Source: Tetracentron sinense (lineage: Eukaryota; Streptophyta; Magnoliopsida; Trochodendrales; Trochodendraceae). From it: DNA of 64,000 nt. The notes under the pieces are model-generated. The model saw nothing but the letters and a program-made list of their open reading frames with translations, was not told where the DNA came from and did not search any database. The stretch spans positions 14,588,416-14,652,415 of the forward strand of contig CM026567.1 of NCBI GenBank assembly GCA_015143295.1. The letters run 5' to 3'. This document shows, one piece after another, positions 46,325 to 58,921 of the stretch. The position numbers and the translations under genes are program-made. How positions within the stretch are numbered: position 1 is the stretch's first letter; each line of letters starts with the position of its first letter.

Positions 46325-46860
46325 GAGTTGTACTTTGACGGAGTTGCCAACAGTCATGAGAATGGGGCAGGAGCAGTCTTGATCTCACTTAAGGGAGCAC
46401 ACCTCCCTATCTCTGTTAAACTGAAGTTCAGATACTCCAACAATGAAGCGGAGTACGAGGCATGCATAGCTGGTCTGAAAGAAGCCCTAGGCATCGGAAT
46501 CGAAGAGATAGACATTTATGGTGACTCGTCTTTGATAATCTGTCACGCAAATGAATCTTGGGCCATCCGGGAGCCAGGCTGGTTCCATACTTAGCCTACC
46601 ACAACATGCTGATCACTCGGTTCAGGAGAATCACTTTCAGTCATAGATCCAGGAACTATAACAGATTCGTCGATGCACTGGCTACTCTTGCTTCCATGGT
46701 TCAGATCCCCAGGGGCATCTTGCTTTGGTCGATTGAAATTCAGCAGCAGGATCAGCCTGCTTACTACCTCGAACTAGACGCAATCACAGACAACAAGCCT
46801 TGGTATGACGACATCAAGCAGTACCTCGAGGACGAGACCTTTCTCTCGATGCTACCAAAA
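46325..46860 (+). pseudogene. Second (archaeal-type) RNase H relic
   Basis: YFDGVANSHENGAGAVLI, SNNEAEYEACIAGLKEALG and IYGDSSLIICHAN carry the D-E-D pattern of archaeal-type RNase H. A second RNase H of this kind is the hallmark of the plant Tat branch. Its extension (YNRFVDALATLASMVQIP) follows to about 46720. Confidence 0.87.
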
Positions 46861-46999
46861 TAGACCGCCGGGCAATCCGAAGACTGGCTATTCAGTTCGT
46901 CTTGTCAGGGGGAGTCTTGTACAAGAGATCACTGAACTTGATTTGGCTCAGATGCCTAGACACCAGTGAAGTAGCATAGGTAGTCGAAGAGGTTCACGG

Positions 47000-48047
47000 A
47001 GGAAACTGCGGCCCACACATGAACAGGTTGATGCTATCCAAGAAGATTCTTAGGCTGGGCTACTACTGGTCTACCATAGAAGCTGACTGTTGCAGGCATG
47101 TATAGAAGTGCCACCAGTGCCAATTCTATGCAGACAAGGTCAATGCACCGCCAACAAGGCTGCACAACCTGACTACTCCGTGGCCATTCTCTGCCTGGGG
47201 CATCGACGTCATCTGACCCATAGCTCCGAAAGCATCTAACGGTCATCGATTTATCCTGGTTGCAATCGATTTCTTTACAAAATGGGTCGAGGCAGCCTCT
47301 TATGCCAATGTGATTGCCTCTGTGGTTCAGCGCTTTCTGAAAAGGGATATCATTTGCCGATACGGTGTTTTATTTGAGATTGTGACCGATAATGCTCTTA
47401 ACTTCTGCAACAAGGGGATGACTGATCTCTGCCAGAGATTCAAGATACGGCATCACAATTCTACTCTATATAGGCCACAGACTAATGGTGTAGTGGAAGC
47501 AGCCAACAAAAACCTGAAGAAGATCATTGAAAAGATGGCAACCAACTATTCTACTTGGCATGAGATGCTCCCATACGCACTCATGACCTACAGAACGTTC
47601 ATCAAAACCTCAACAGGGGCAACACCCTTCTCTCTGGCCTATGGTATAGAAGCAGTCCTCCCCATCGAAGTCAAGATTCTATCACTCCGAGTACTAATGG
47701 AAGCAGAAGTCTCAGAAGCAGAATGGGTATAGACCCTGTTTGAGCAGTTGAATCTGATTGAAGAGCGGCGACTGAAAGCCATCAATCATTCTCAGGCCTA
47801 TCAAAGACGTATGGCTAGAGTATTCAACAAGAGATTCAAGCCTCGCAGCATCGAAGTTGGTGACCTGGTTCTCCGAAAAGTGTTACCAAACTTCCCTGAT
47901 CTTAAGGGCAAGTTCACTCCAAACTATGAAAGCCCATACATCGTCCGAGACAAATTCTCAGGCGGCGCCCTTCGGCTCAGACGTTTAGATGATGAAGACC
48001 TCCCTGAGCCCGTCAACATGGACAAAGTCAAACGAAACTACGCTTAG
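47000..48047 (+). pseudogene. Integrase relic of the Tat element
   Basis: A zinc-binding His/Cys segment (about 47000-47130, with CHQCQFYAD) is followed by the catalytic core: AIDFFTKWVEAASYANV, EIVTDNALNFCNK, STLYRPQTNGVVEAANKNLK. The C-terminal region has FNKRFKPRSIEVGDLVLRKV and ends with PVNMDKVKRNYA. No chromodomain follows, as expected for Tat. Confidence 0.9.
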
Positions 48048-50613
48048 GGTCTAGATCTGATAGGCGCTTTACACTCGTAGAATCTTTGGGAAATGATAGG
48101 AGGCCATCCTTGGCACACTTTTTATCCCTTTGCAATGTAGACCCGTTTTACAATCAATGAAAATCCGCTAGTTAGCTCCTTGAGCCTGACAGCCTTTCTT
48201 TCAACAAAATTTTTAGGGACACCCTCCCTCGCCATCCGTGGCATTTGCCTGAACTATGTCATGACCTGATCCTACAAAAGGGTACGTAGGCAACCTGACA
48301 AATCAGGTGCGGTCATAGAATGGGTAATCATCCCCCAACTCTCCCCAAGCAGAGTCCTTCTTTCCCCCAAGGAGTCATCAACTCTCCCCGCAGAGTCACT
48401 CCCCAAGTAGAGACAAACTCTCTCAACTTCCCCGGTGGAGTCGACACAAAGTTTACAAAATATTCCATAAAAGGAAAACCCAAAATAGAAGTCGAAACAT
48501 TCTCAAAGTCAGGGACTCTCCGAGTGAAAACAATCTCTCTGGGATTTATCCCCAACAGAATCAACTTCTCCAAAATCAATCTCCCCAGTGGAAGCAAATC
48601 CAAACTCTCCCCGTGTGGAGAAAAATCCTCAAAGAGTCAACCTCTACCAGAGAGGACAATCCCAAAAAAAAATCCACTGGAATACCAAAGGTACAAATCT
48701 CCAACCGAAAATCCCCATGCAAGGTAGTTGCAGCAAAGGAAACAATTCTAGGGTATCCCAAACTTCGGTCCCCCAGCCTACGTTTCGTCTCACTCTAAGT
48801 CCTCCTAGAAACTGCGAGTGCAAGCACAATATCATATCTACATTCTCAGTAGAGTACAATCCCCCCAAGGAACGCAGTCCAGGGCGATGAAGGGAGCATA
48901 CTTATTTCCCCAGCAAATCACAGGCTTCCCAGCCAGTTGCGGGCATGAGTGAAAACCGGCAACGGCCTCATCGAGCAAAAATACGCGATTCTCCGACCTA
49001 GTTTTGCGGCTAGGAACAAAAAATCCATCAGCTTCGCAGGCATGAGGAAAACCGGTAACGGCCTCATCGCGTAAAAATTATGCGAACCCCATGAGTGGTC
49101 ATTCGAAGGGTAAAAAAGGGAGAAAAAGCTGAAAAACCAGTTCAGTAACATAATTCGACAGCAATCAGGCTCATCGGACTCCTCAATCACCCTCAGCAGT
49201 CAGCATTTCTCAATAGGTCAGCATTCTCTGCAGAAATTCCAACAGGGAGTAGGCCTAGCGGATGTGTTACTTCAGGACATATCCCAAGCAGAAATTCCAA
49301 CAGGGAATACCCTCAGCAGATGTGTTACTCTAGGACATATCTCCAGCATACAGGCAAACATCAAAAAATCCCCAGCAGACTAGAAATCCTAAATTTCTCG
49401 GCAATAGTCTACAGCGGAAACCTACTCCCCAGCCAGTAGCCTACAACAGAGACCTACTCCCTGACAGACCCTCGGCAGCAGGCCATAACAGTCCCCAATC
49501 CCCAGCGGATCCCTCAGCAGAAGCTGTCGACAGCTCCTAACATTACTCTGCCCCAGCAAGAGTTCAGCCAGTTTCCGAAACCTGGTAGAAAGATTTTCCC
49601 TGGCATGAGTCTAGAAGCTTGCAATAGCACTCTACTCTCCGAGAGTAAAAGGAAGCCTACAAACCCCTAAAGCCCTGAACTAAGGCAATTTACTGGCAAA
49701 TCTGAAGGCTAACAAAGCATACTTTTGTTAGAATCAAAATCTTTTATAAAAGTCTTCTACACTATTTCAGAAAAGATTTTCAAAAAACAAACAAACTTTT
49801 GGTTTCAAAATCCGTTGAACCAACCTGCACCAAGCAGCCCTCGGCAAGACAACAAAATAAGCAGCTTCCACGCCTCACCAGCAAGCAGCAGTCATCAAAG
49901 TCATGGGAAAGCATCCTCACCTTTATCCCTTGCATGACATCACTTGCATAGTGTCATACTCTGCATGGCCAACACCCCCAGCATCATCAACATGATCAAA
50001 CTTCAGCACATCTCGACCATACCAAAGTGAACCCGGCATTATTTGTCTCAAACTTTGAACATCTTGTATCTCGACTGTGTACATCCCTTGACACCCCCGC
50101 GTTTCTTTGACAACATAGAGTCTCAATTGATGCCAGTTTAACTGCCGACACTCACCGCATGTCCCTTCAGAGTTGTCCTCGTACGTTCTCGACATCCCAG
50201 GTCTCCATTGATGCTGATTAAATATGCCGACACCTTGACATCCCAGGTCTCCGTTGACACCGAGTCAATAAGCCGACACCTCGTTAATACCCTGTGTGTT
50301 CCCAACACCCTGTGTGTTCCTGACACCTCATGTGTCTCCTGACCAACTCGGTTAATATCCTCCGAGAAACACCGTTTCAATCATTTTCCTCGCCGCTTCC
50401 GAGCGATACCTTGCTTTCGGCCAGCGCCCCCGGGTCACGCAATCCCTGCACCTACCTCTCATCCCCAGCTATCCCCTAGCAGTAGTCCTCATCACTTCAT
50501 CGCATTCACCATATGCACAACATGCATGCATCTCATCGTCCACCTCGTCTATCTCGGTGTAAAAATAGGATGATTCCGGTCTTTACTGTTCAATTGCCAC
50601 TCCGACACTCCCC
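48048..50613 (+). other. 3' untranslated region of the Tat element, tandem-repeat rich
   Basis: About 2.6 kb with no coding motif. It holds several runs of short imperfect repeats: AACTCTCCCC..AGTAGAGTC-type (48330-48660), CCAGCAGA..TTCCAACAGGGA-type (49215-49560), and GACATCCCAGGTCTCC or GACACCCTGTGTGTTCC-type (50040-50340). The two segments near 48950 and 49030 share GGCAACGGCCTCATCG and AAAAATACGCGA-type words. Tandem repeats in this region are characteristic of Tat/Ogre elements. Confidence 0.75.
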
Positions 50614-50629
50614 GACAAAGAGGGGCAGC
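50614..50629 (+). other. Polypurine tract of the Tat element
   Basis: GACAAAGAGGGGCAGC directly before the LTR start TGTAAGCACCC. Confidence 0.75.
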
Positions 50630-51042
50630 TGTAAGCACCCAATTTTTACACCCCGTAAACCTCAACTCTCCCCAGTAGATCAATTAAACCCTAAGCTAGA
50701 CCCTAGCTAAACCCTACGTAGGTCCTAAAGCCCTAGAACTAAAACCCTTGGGCTCAAAGCCCATTACCATTTGGATTACCCTAAACCCTAGACTAAACCC
50801 TAGGTAAGCCCTAACTAAACCCTAGGACTAACCCTAGGTGAGCCCTAGGACCAACCCTAGACCTAACCCTACCCTAAGCCCTAGCCGAAACCTAGGTTTA
50901 AGCCCTACGGGCTCAAGGCCCCTTTTTAAGTCCAAAAAACCAAAATCCCAAAGCCTAAGCCTTTTGGGGGACCAAACTTGGGCCCAACAACCCATAAGGG
51001 TCCACTAGGGTGGGGCCCACAACCCATGAGTTCGAAATCAGG
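50630..51042 (+). repeat. 3' LTR remnant of the Tat element
   Basis: The first 413 bp of the LTR, matching 34019 onward, including the AAACCCTAGG-rich stretch, which is longer here (about 50680-50900). At about 51042 it gives way to LARD LTR sequence that starts copy B. Confidence 0.9.
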
Positions 51043-51045
51043 GAT

Positions 51046-52820
51046 ACCCATACCACTATGTTAACCAGGCCTAGGCAAGCTTGACTTTCATAAGAGGTTC
51101 GTTTACCCAATGATATCTCACGTATTAAGGAGCATAAAAGAACATACAAAATTTCATATTTTCAATGATTCAACAATATAAAATGACGGTTTATATTAAA
51201 GCACACCGAAGTCACGATCTAATGTAAATATAAAATCATTTTTTAAAAATTTAAATCTCGATCAATATCCTAATTATAATACTTCTCATCAATCAGAATT
51301 TTCATGGATTGTAATATAAAATCACACTTACATATAATTAAATCCACAATAATTCATCCATTCAATTTACATTCGTTCATCCCATTCTCCTCATAAATTC
51401 ACACTTCAATAAATTTTCCAAATTCCCTTGTTAAATCATAATTAATTTTTAACAGGGTTCTTCACATTCTAATTTAGCAAATCCATAGTTAATAAGAGAG
51501 AGGTCAAAATACGGTTCTTCACATCCTATTTTAACAACTCTATCAATAATAATGTAGAAATCAAAATACGGTTCTTCACATCCTATTTTAACAAAGCTAT
51601 CAATAATAATGTAGAAATCAAAATATGGTTCTTTACATCCTATGTTAACAAATCTATCAATAATAATATGCAAATCATAATATGGTTCTTCATATCCTAT
51701 TTTAACAACTCTATCAATAATAATGTAGAAATCAAAATACGGTTCTTCACATCCTATTTTAACAAATCTATCAATAATAATATAGAAATCATAATATGGT
51801 TCTTTACATCCTATGTTAACAAATCTATCAATAATAATATACAAATCATAATATGATTCTTCATATCCTATTTTAACAACTCTATCAATAATAATGTAGA
51901 AATCAAAATACGGTTCTTCACATCTTATTTGAACAAATCTATCAATAATAATATAGAAATCATAATATGGTTCTTAGATCCTATGTATTCTTACATCTTT
52001 ACTTATGTTTACTCTCTTTTTATTCATTCTTTTATGTTCATATTCAAAATATGGAATACTAGATCTGTTATTTACCTCACTTGATCGCTTCCCTACGATC
52101 TATCGCTTGCGAATAAGGTTCTATATCAATTTCCCAGTCGCTTTTCTCTTTTTTTTTTGCTCCAATCTTTGAACTCCTTCAATTTCTCCCTTTTGATCTC
52201 TTAGAAAGCTCTCCATTTTTTCTCTTTTAGGTTTAGAAGCATATAGAAACCCTAATTCTCGAGTAGGAGGGTTATTTATAGAGTTTAGAGATCCTAAGGA
52301 GTTAAAAAGGTTCAAAAATCACGATTTCCCAGAAAATCCCGCTTTGGGCGATCGACCCCCCCCTCCCAATTTTTTTTTTTTTCAGAACAGTCTTCGGTAT
52401 TTTAGTCATAAATTTTTACTCGTTTATCGGATTTTGATGATTTCAACTTGCGTTGGACTCGTCATTCAAAGGGGAACAACTTTTATGTTTTGCAAAAGTT
52501 CTAATTCTTCTTTATTCATGAACTAATTTACCCCTAAAGCTGACTGGTTTGAAAATGGATTTCAGCAGCTCAGATTTGCAGCAGACTTGGTTTCAAAAAT
52601 CTAGCTTTTAACCTAACTCCGACTAAGAATCTGGAAAAATGGTAATCATGAACCTTGAAGAGGGTTTTAATACCTTTCAAAAATTCAAGAATCACTCGAT
52701 TCTGATTTGTGGGGATAAAACTATGGCTTCTTGAAATTGAGGGTATGTTAATGTATCATTTTTAATTCATCTTTTAGGAACGCATGCATTTAAAATCGGG
52801 CACATATTTCAAGAATTCAA
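51046..52820 (-). mobile_element. LARD-family LTR part in copy B (fossil)
   Basis: Duplicate of 25467-27240, with about nine 57-bp repeat units (51460-51975) and a TATA box at 52271-52280 on the minus strand. It shares the joint to the same spacer at its right end. Confidence 0.88.
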
Positions 52821-53543
52821 TACAAATTCGGATATACCACTATCTACTCCGAATCCGCTCCGTTTACAGCCTAGTCCTACTATCAATTAAAAAAATGGAA
52901 ATGGAAAACGGACCCAAGGTTCTCTTCCAAATGGACCACCCACTTACAACTTGACATATGGAGGTGAAACTGTTGTTTAATTTTGGAAAATACTTAACGG
53001 ATCTGGGCTTTAATTTTTAACCTTATTTCTCTTTCTTAGTGTGTTGAAATTTGATTGGTGTGGTCAGCTTGGAAGAGGACCTTGGGGTCCTCTTGTCAGA
53101 ATTCTTTAAAAATGAGTAGTGATTAGCGGGCCCGTCCGCTACTTAAGTTACCGTCCTCAATCCTCATGTCCTTTTTAATCCCCATTTAACCCTAATTAAG
53201 CTGAACTTAATTAAAGTTAAGATATTAAAAAAAAAAAAAATTTCATGGTTTGGAATGTCAGCGAGTTGGGTTTGGGTCAGGCCTGCCTAGGCCTGATTAA
53301 TAAAAAGGCCAGTCCGCTCAATTTAGGAAAATAAGGAAAAAAAAAGTTGTTTTGGAGGGTTTTTAATAACCTGGACCTGTGGGGCCCTCCCAAAAAAAAA
53401 ACTCGTCTTATTGGGCCAGGCCAATCCGATTAGAAGCTTAGTCTACCGAACCATCGCGCGTAAGTCTCTAAGCCCAAGTTCGCTCAACTATGTCACACGT
53501 GCCTAAGTCTCGGTAAAGGAAAGAATGTTGGGGAAAAGAGTCG
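52821..53543. other. Spacer, duplicate of 27241-27963
   Basis: No recognised gene. It is nearly identical to copy A, and the A-run near 53230 is slightly longer. Confidence 0.6.
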
Positions 53544-53876
53544 TAATCATCTCCAGTTGTAACTGGACTTGGGGGAGTCCAGTGACCCCACTGACACTGC
53601 CATGTGTGCCTTTTGACTCCCATTAACTGTGGCTTAGATTCACCCATCCTTAGGATTCACCTACCTATCCTTGGTAGAAAAAAATATTTTTAAAAAATTA
53701 ACTCTATTGGTGAATGAATTTTAACTGGTGTTAAATTTATTTTTTAATATTTTTCTACGAACTAAAGATAGGTGGGTGAATCTTAACCATAGTTAAGGAG
53801 TGTCAAAAGGGACATGTGACAATGTCAGTGGTGTAATTGGACTCCTCTAAGTCCGGTTACAATTAGAGAGAATCAC
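53544..53876. mobile_element. 333-bp foldback MITE (copy B)
   Basis: Duplicate of the element at 27964-28296, with GAGTCG on both sides. It differs by only a few bases. Confidence 0.75.
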
Positions 53877-54267
53877 GAGTCGGGTGAAAAATAATAACAT
53901 GTGTATTTTCCTTAAAAAGAGTAATTTAAAGGAAAGTGTAGCTAAGTATTACCCCGCAGTGTGTGGTTGATGATAACTTTTCTAGCTGACAGAAATGCTA
54001 CCCGAATCGCAATCTTCCATAGACGCAACGGGTGGCTAAAATTTCAAACATCTCTTATTTTTTTTTTTTAAACTATTAAAGTATTAAACATCTCCACGTG
54101 TGACACTTACTCTTGCTGTAGAAAAATTTGGAGTTATTGTGACGGGGGCTACACTCTTCTTCTGGCTTAAAAATTGAAAACTTCAAACACAATTACACAA
54201 GTTAGATTTTTCTGAGTATTGAAAAATCTACCCAATACTTGCCAATAATTCTAGGAAAGTGATGAAT

Positions 54268-54304
54268 AACTCTCGATAGTAGGTCTACTATACTATCGAG
54301 AGTT
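54268..54304. repeat. Complete short palindrome, present only in copy B
   Basis: AACTCTCGATAGTA and its inverted copy TACTATCGAGAGTT lie around a 9-nt loop. Copy A has only the right arm. Confidence 0.8.
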
Positions 54305-54548
54305 GGACCATTGGATTTATCCATTGTTCCATCTCTTCACGTGCTTTTAAATGAGGGCCCCACCTAATGCTCGAAACCATTGTATCTTGAATCAAACAGT
54401 CCAAGTCCTGACTATTGAGAATTTCAAATCACTTTCCTAATTCTATGGTCTAGCATCGTGTTAGGACTTACGACTATGATACTTTTATATTATGAATGAT
54501 TGATTTAAGAGCTCTTATCTTTTTTAACATTTTTTTTTGGTACGCAAT

Positions 54549-54782
54549 CAGACATCTTTAGTTGTTGGATATTGAAAAAGAGACCAATGCTAAGGTTGTA
54601 GGAAACTGAAATTTCAATGAAGGAGGCTGGGGGCTATAATCCCCTCCACTCATCTATAGAATACTCAGACATCTTTAGTTGTTGGATATTGAAAAAGAGA
54701 CCAATGCTAAGGTTGTAGGAAACTGAAATTTCAATGAAGGAGGCTGGGGGCTATAATCCCCTCCACTCATCTACAGAATACT
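54549..54782 (+). repeat. 117-bp tandem duplication (copy B)
   Basis: Same as 28949-29182. Copies start at 54549 and 54666. Confidence 0.92.
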
Positions 54783-54806
54783 ACACTTGTACCCAAGAAT
54801 AAAAAG

Positions 54807-56352
54807 GGGGTTTTCCCCATATTGCCCCTTTAGTATGGGGTTCTTTCCCAAATAACCAGGTTTTGAAAATCCTTTTCTAAATGCCCTTATCATCCATTTT
54901 TCATAATTCAGTATTTATGAAAAGTCTTAAATACCACTCCACTAATTTTGAAAGAAAAAAAGAAGAAGAGGGATTTAGGTTTGTGGATGAGAGATCTTCG
55001 TTCTCACCCCATTTCCGGCGAGACTTCTTCGTTTCCACCCCATTTCCAGCGAGAGTTCTTCATTCCAAGAAGAAGAAGAAGAAGATACGTACGTGGATGA
55101 GATGAATGAAGCTCACCCACTCCCCTCATCTTCCAAATACCCTTCCATTACCATTTATACTAATTTTGAAAGAAGAATAATAAAAAAGAAGAAGAAAAGA
55201 TGAAAAAATCACAAAAATCTAAGTTTCCCAAAGTTTTTTGCGCACAGGGTCTATACAATGCATCGACCTCGTGCATTTTATGCATCGACCCTGTGCAAAA
55301 TGTATCGACCGCGTACAAAATGCACTAGGTCGATACAATGCATTGACCCCGTGCAAAATGCATCGTCCATGTACAAAATGCACTAGGTTGATGCAATGCA
55401 TCGACCTCGTGCATTTTATGCATTGACTCCGTGTAAAATGCATCGACCGCGTACAAAATGCATTACTTTGATGCAATGCATCGATCTCGTGCAAAATGCA
55501 TCGATCGCGTACAAAATGGACTAAGTTGATGCAATGCATCAACCTCGTGCATTTTATGCATCGTCCCCGTGCAAAATGCATCGACCGCGTACAAAATGCA
55601 CTAGGTTGATACAATCATCGACCTCCTGCATTTTATGCATCGACCTCCTGCAAAATGCATCGACCGCGTACAAAATGCACTAGGTTGATACAATGCATTG
55701 ACCTCGAGTATTTTATGCATCGACCCCGTGCAAAATGCATCGACCGCGTACAAAATGCACTAGGTTGATGCAATGCATTGACCTCCTGCATTTTATGCAT
55801 CGACCTCGTGTATTTTTTGCATCGACCTCGTGCAAAATGCATCGACCGTCGTCTTCAAGCTTGGAAACATGACTATAAGTCATAGAAAATGGAAAAAAAC
55901 ACATGTAAACACATATATAACATGAAATTTAAGGTTTTGAACCATAAATACAATGATTATAAACATTTTTCCATGAATTAATCATACATGCAATGATTTT
56001 TTGGAATTTAGTTTTTTTAAAACACAAGAAACCCGAAAATGAGGGTTGTTCTTCGGTTAATGACGTTTTTTCACGAAAAGAACATGGAAAGAATGCTCTT
56101 GGAATAAAGATCTCTCACCAGAAATGGGGTGGGAACGAAGTTCTCTCGTCGGAAATAGGGTGGGAACGAAGAACTCGTTGGAAATGAGGTAGGGATACCC
56201 AAAGTCTTTTCTTCAAATGATTTAGATAAAATGGGAAAAGTTCGCATGTGCGAATAGATGCACATGTGTGTGGGGGCATTTAGAGAAGGGTTTTTAAAAC
56301 CTGGTTATTTGGGGAAGAACCCCATACTAAAGGGGCAATCTGGGAAAAACCC
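54807..56352. mobile_element. Mutator-like non-autonomous element (copy B)
   Basis: Duplicate of 29207-30762. The left end GGGGTTTTCCCCATATTGCC and its AATAAAAAG flank are kept. The right flank is lost together with 379 bp that copy A has (30762-31140), by a joint at AAAACCC. The minisatellite core is at about 55254-55848. The (AAG)n tract near 55070 has three units fewer than copy A. Confidence 0.85.
55254..55848. repeat. GCATCGACC minisatellite core of the MULE (copy B)
   Basis: Same 20-22 bp units in 80-bp higher-order units as 29663-30257. The same number of units is kept, and only scattered base changes are seen. Confidence 0.9.
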
Positions 56353-57941
56353 AAATGGATAATGCTAGCATCACTTTCTGTAGCGACTCAGAAATTCTGT
56401 AATTAAATGTTAAGATTTATTTTAGTAATTTCTTAAATTGGATAATTTAGTAATATTATATTGTGATGTTTGGGTAATAAGGTTTAATAATCTTGGGGGA
56501 AGATAAATAGAAAACAGGAATAACATAAAAATGTTTAATGTCGAACTGTGACCAAACACCCTACATCAGGATAAGGGATTAGTATTATGTAAGATAATGA
56601 TAACTTAATCTCCCACTATCTTTAGGAAACCTAATCTAGAGATAAGAGGAAGAAAGGGGAGACTAGGGTTTGGAGATTGAAGAAGGTGGATTCAAGGCTT
56701 AGGATCTAGAGCTCTCGCTAAGGAAAAGTGAAGGGCTTGACGAAATCTCTATTTGAGATTGTTCATTTCTTTGAAACCCTAAAGTTCTAGGGTTGAGGCA
56801 AGTGAATACTCCTTGTTGTTCTTTAAATTCATGGTAGATGTGATATTCTTGTTATATTGGTAATAAAAAAATAAGTAATTATGATTTAGATGGAAATAAA
56901 AGATATTGTGAAAATTAGAGTTCATCTCATTTTTTAAACCTTAGAACTCTAGAGTTGAATCTATTGATTTAATGATAAATCATTGAATATATGTTATTGG
57001 AGTATTTTAATGTCTAAATTAGGTCTATGAACAATTAAATTTGAAGAAGGAAGAATGATGGCAGTCGGAGTTTAGAAAATACAAAAAAATATAGAGTTTT
57101 TGAGAATTTCCGAGTTGGGCGATCAATCCCCGGGCTGGACGATCGATCGCCCATATAAAAGAAAAAAAGGGAAGGTCTCAGGTTGATGGGCGATCGATCA
57201 TCCATCACCTGCGATCGATCGCTCGCTGCCAGCGATCAATCGTCGTGCTCCATCTTGTTTGCTTGTGTTTTATTAGTTCAATTAAATGTAGGAAATTAAC
57301 TTAGAGACTCCTTACATTAGAATCATTGTTGAAACTTAGAAATTATGAATATTAGAGCACCCTTATTTAATTTGATTTTATTTTAAATTGATAAATTGTT
57401 ATTCATATTGAATTCCATTATCTTGCATCATGATGTACCTGTATTAATTTTGTATCTATCAAATGCTTGCATGATTAAATTAAATTGTCTAAATTTATAT
57501 GGACCCTACCCAGCGTCACCAAACCCTTTCGCTATAAAGATATAAGATGTCATAGAGTTATAGCGAGGAGGATACTGTGAGCATTACCTTGGTTAATAAA
57601 TTCACATTTAAATCAGTCTTGCTATGTGTGGTATGGGACGCCATAGCGGGGAAGATTTAATGTTTAATTCTATAAAACTATTATAATTGTTGAACAAATT
57701 GTAGACCTAATCGAAGGAATATGATTTCATCCTAGGCCTTGAGATGTTGCTAGGGGCCGCCAACTAGAGGTACAGGTGAGTGATGCCATCCTAGGCCTTG
57801 AGGTGTTGCCAAGGGCCGCCAACTAGAGGTACAGGTGTGCAATCCAAAAATTGTATCGCGAGGCATGCCTAGGGCCACAGATGCGAACCAAGTAATTCAA
57901 TTGGAGAAGATGAATTGACTTGCATTTTAGTTTAATATCTT

Positions 57942-58511
57942 TTTCAAGGAACAGAAGGCTTCAAAGTTTATCCACCTGACTCAGGGATCAATGTCTATTA
58001 GCGAGTATGAGGTGAAGTTTGCTGAGTTATCTCGTTTTGCTCCTCATATGGTGATGGATGAAGTTTAGCGGGTCAGAAAGTTTGAGCAAGGACTAGCTCC
58101 TTCGATTCGAAAGATGGTGGTGGGGCACTGACTGACATCATTTGCTGTGGTGGTAGAGCAAGCTTTAGTTATTGAGCAGGACAATGCGACATATCATAAG
58201 CGTAAAGATTAGAAATTCGAGCAGAAGGGGAAGGAGAAGTTTGTACCTCATCAGGGGCAGAAGGGCCAGTTCAGGGGTCAATAGCAGTCTCAATGGAAAC
58301 GTTAAAGGACAGCAACTCCAGCCGAGTCTTCAACGATGGTTCCTACAGCACCAGTGCAACGTGCGGAGCCTAGAGAATTTGCAGGGACATGCTACAACTG
58401 CCAGGAGAAGGGACACTTTGCTAGGAATTTTTCTAAACCCAAAAGGATTGGGCAACAACAGGGCAAGGCTCCATTCCAGCCAAAAGGTCAGACCAGAATG
58501 AATGCAGTAAT
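57942..58511 (+). pseudogene. gag relic of the gypsy element (copy B)
   Basis: Same motifs as copy A (ISEYEVKFAELSRFAPHMV, CYNCQEKGHFAR). The zinc-knuckle segment is near 58390-58430. Confidence 0.8.
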
Positions 58512-58550
58512 GCAAAAGGATGATGAGGCCTCAGGAGCAATGGTGGAAGG

Positions 58551-58921
58551 TACACTCCCAGTTTATCATAGCATTGCTAGAGTACTATTTGATTCTGGAG
58601 CTACACATTCCTTTATTTCAATTACATTCGTGAATGCTTTGGGTATAGTACAGAATCTCTAGATATAGCTTTGTCAGTAGTAACACCATTGGGAGAGTCA
58701 ACGATATTAAATCGTATTTGTAGGGAGTATCCTATCAAGATTAGAGAGAGGGTATTGCCAGCTGACTTAGTAGTACTCGAGATGAGAGAATTTGATGTGG
58801 TCTTAGGTATGAATTGGCTTGCCGCCTTTCACGCCGAAATATCTTGTTTTGAGAAAATGATGATTTTCTCTATTCCTGGTGAGCTGTCATTCCAGTTTCG
58901 GTTTAGTCCTTCGAAGGAAGT
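58551..58921 (+). pseudogene. Aspartic protease relic (copy B)
   Basis: FDSGATHSFI near 58587 and MREFDVVLGMNWL near 58781. Nearly identical to copy A. Confidence 0.82.

Larger units (their letters stand above)
37569..51042 (+). mobile_element. Tat/Ogre-like gypsy element between the two duplicated copies (fossil)
   Basis: Parts in order: the final 790 bp of an LTR (37569-38363), primer site (38364-38386), leader, ORF1-like relic (39240-40905), gag (about 41090-42463), protease (43379-43800), G-patch-like segment (43830-43935), RT (44930-45480), RNase H (45790-46150), a second archaeal-type RNase H (46325-46860), integrase (about 47000-48047), 3' untranslated region (48048-50613), polypurine tract, and the first 413 bp of an LTR (50630-51042). 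The second RNase H and the extra upstream ORF mark the Tat/Ogre branch. It is broken in a few dozen places, so it is a dead copy. Confidence 0.9.

Noticed and set aside
48320-48890. Overlapping frames of 61-135 codons on both strands in the Tat 3' region
   Set aside because: Proline- and serine-rich output of short tandem repeats in a region that is untranslated in this family.
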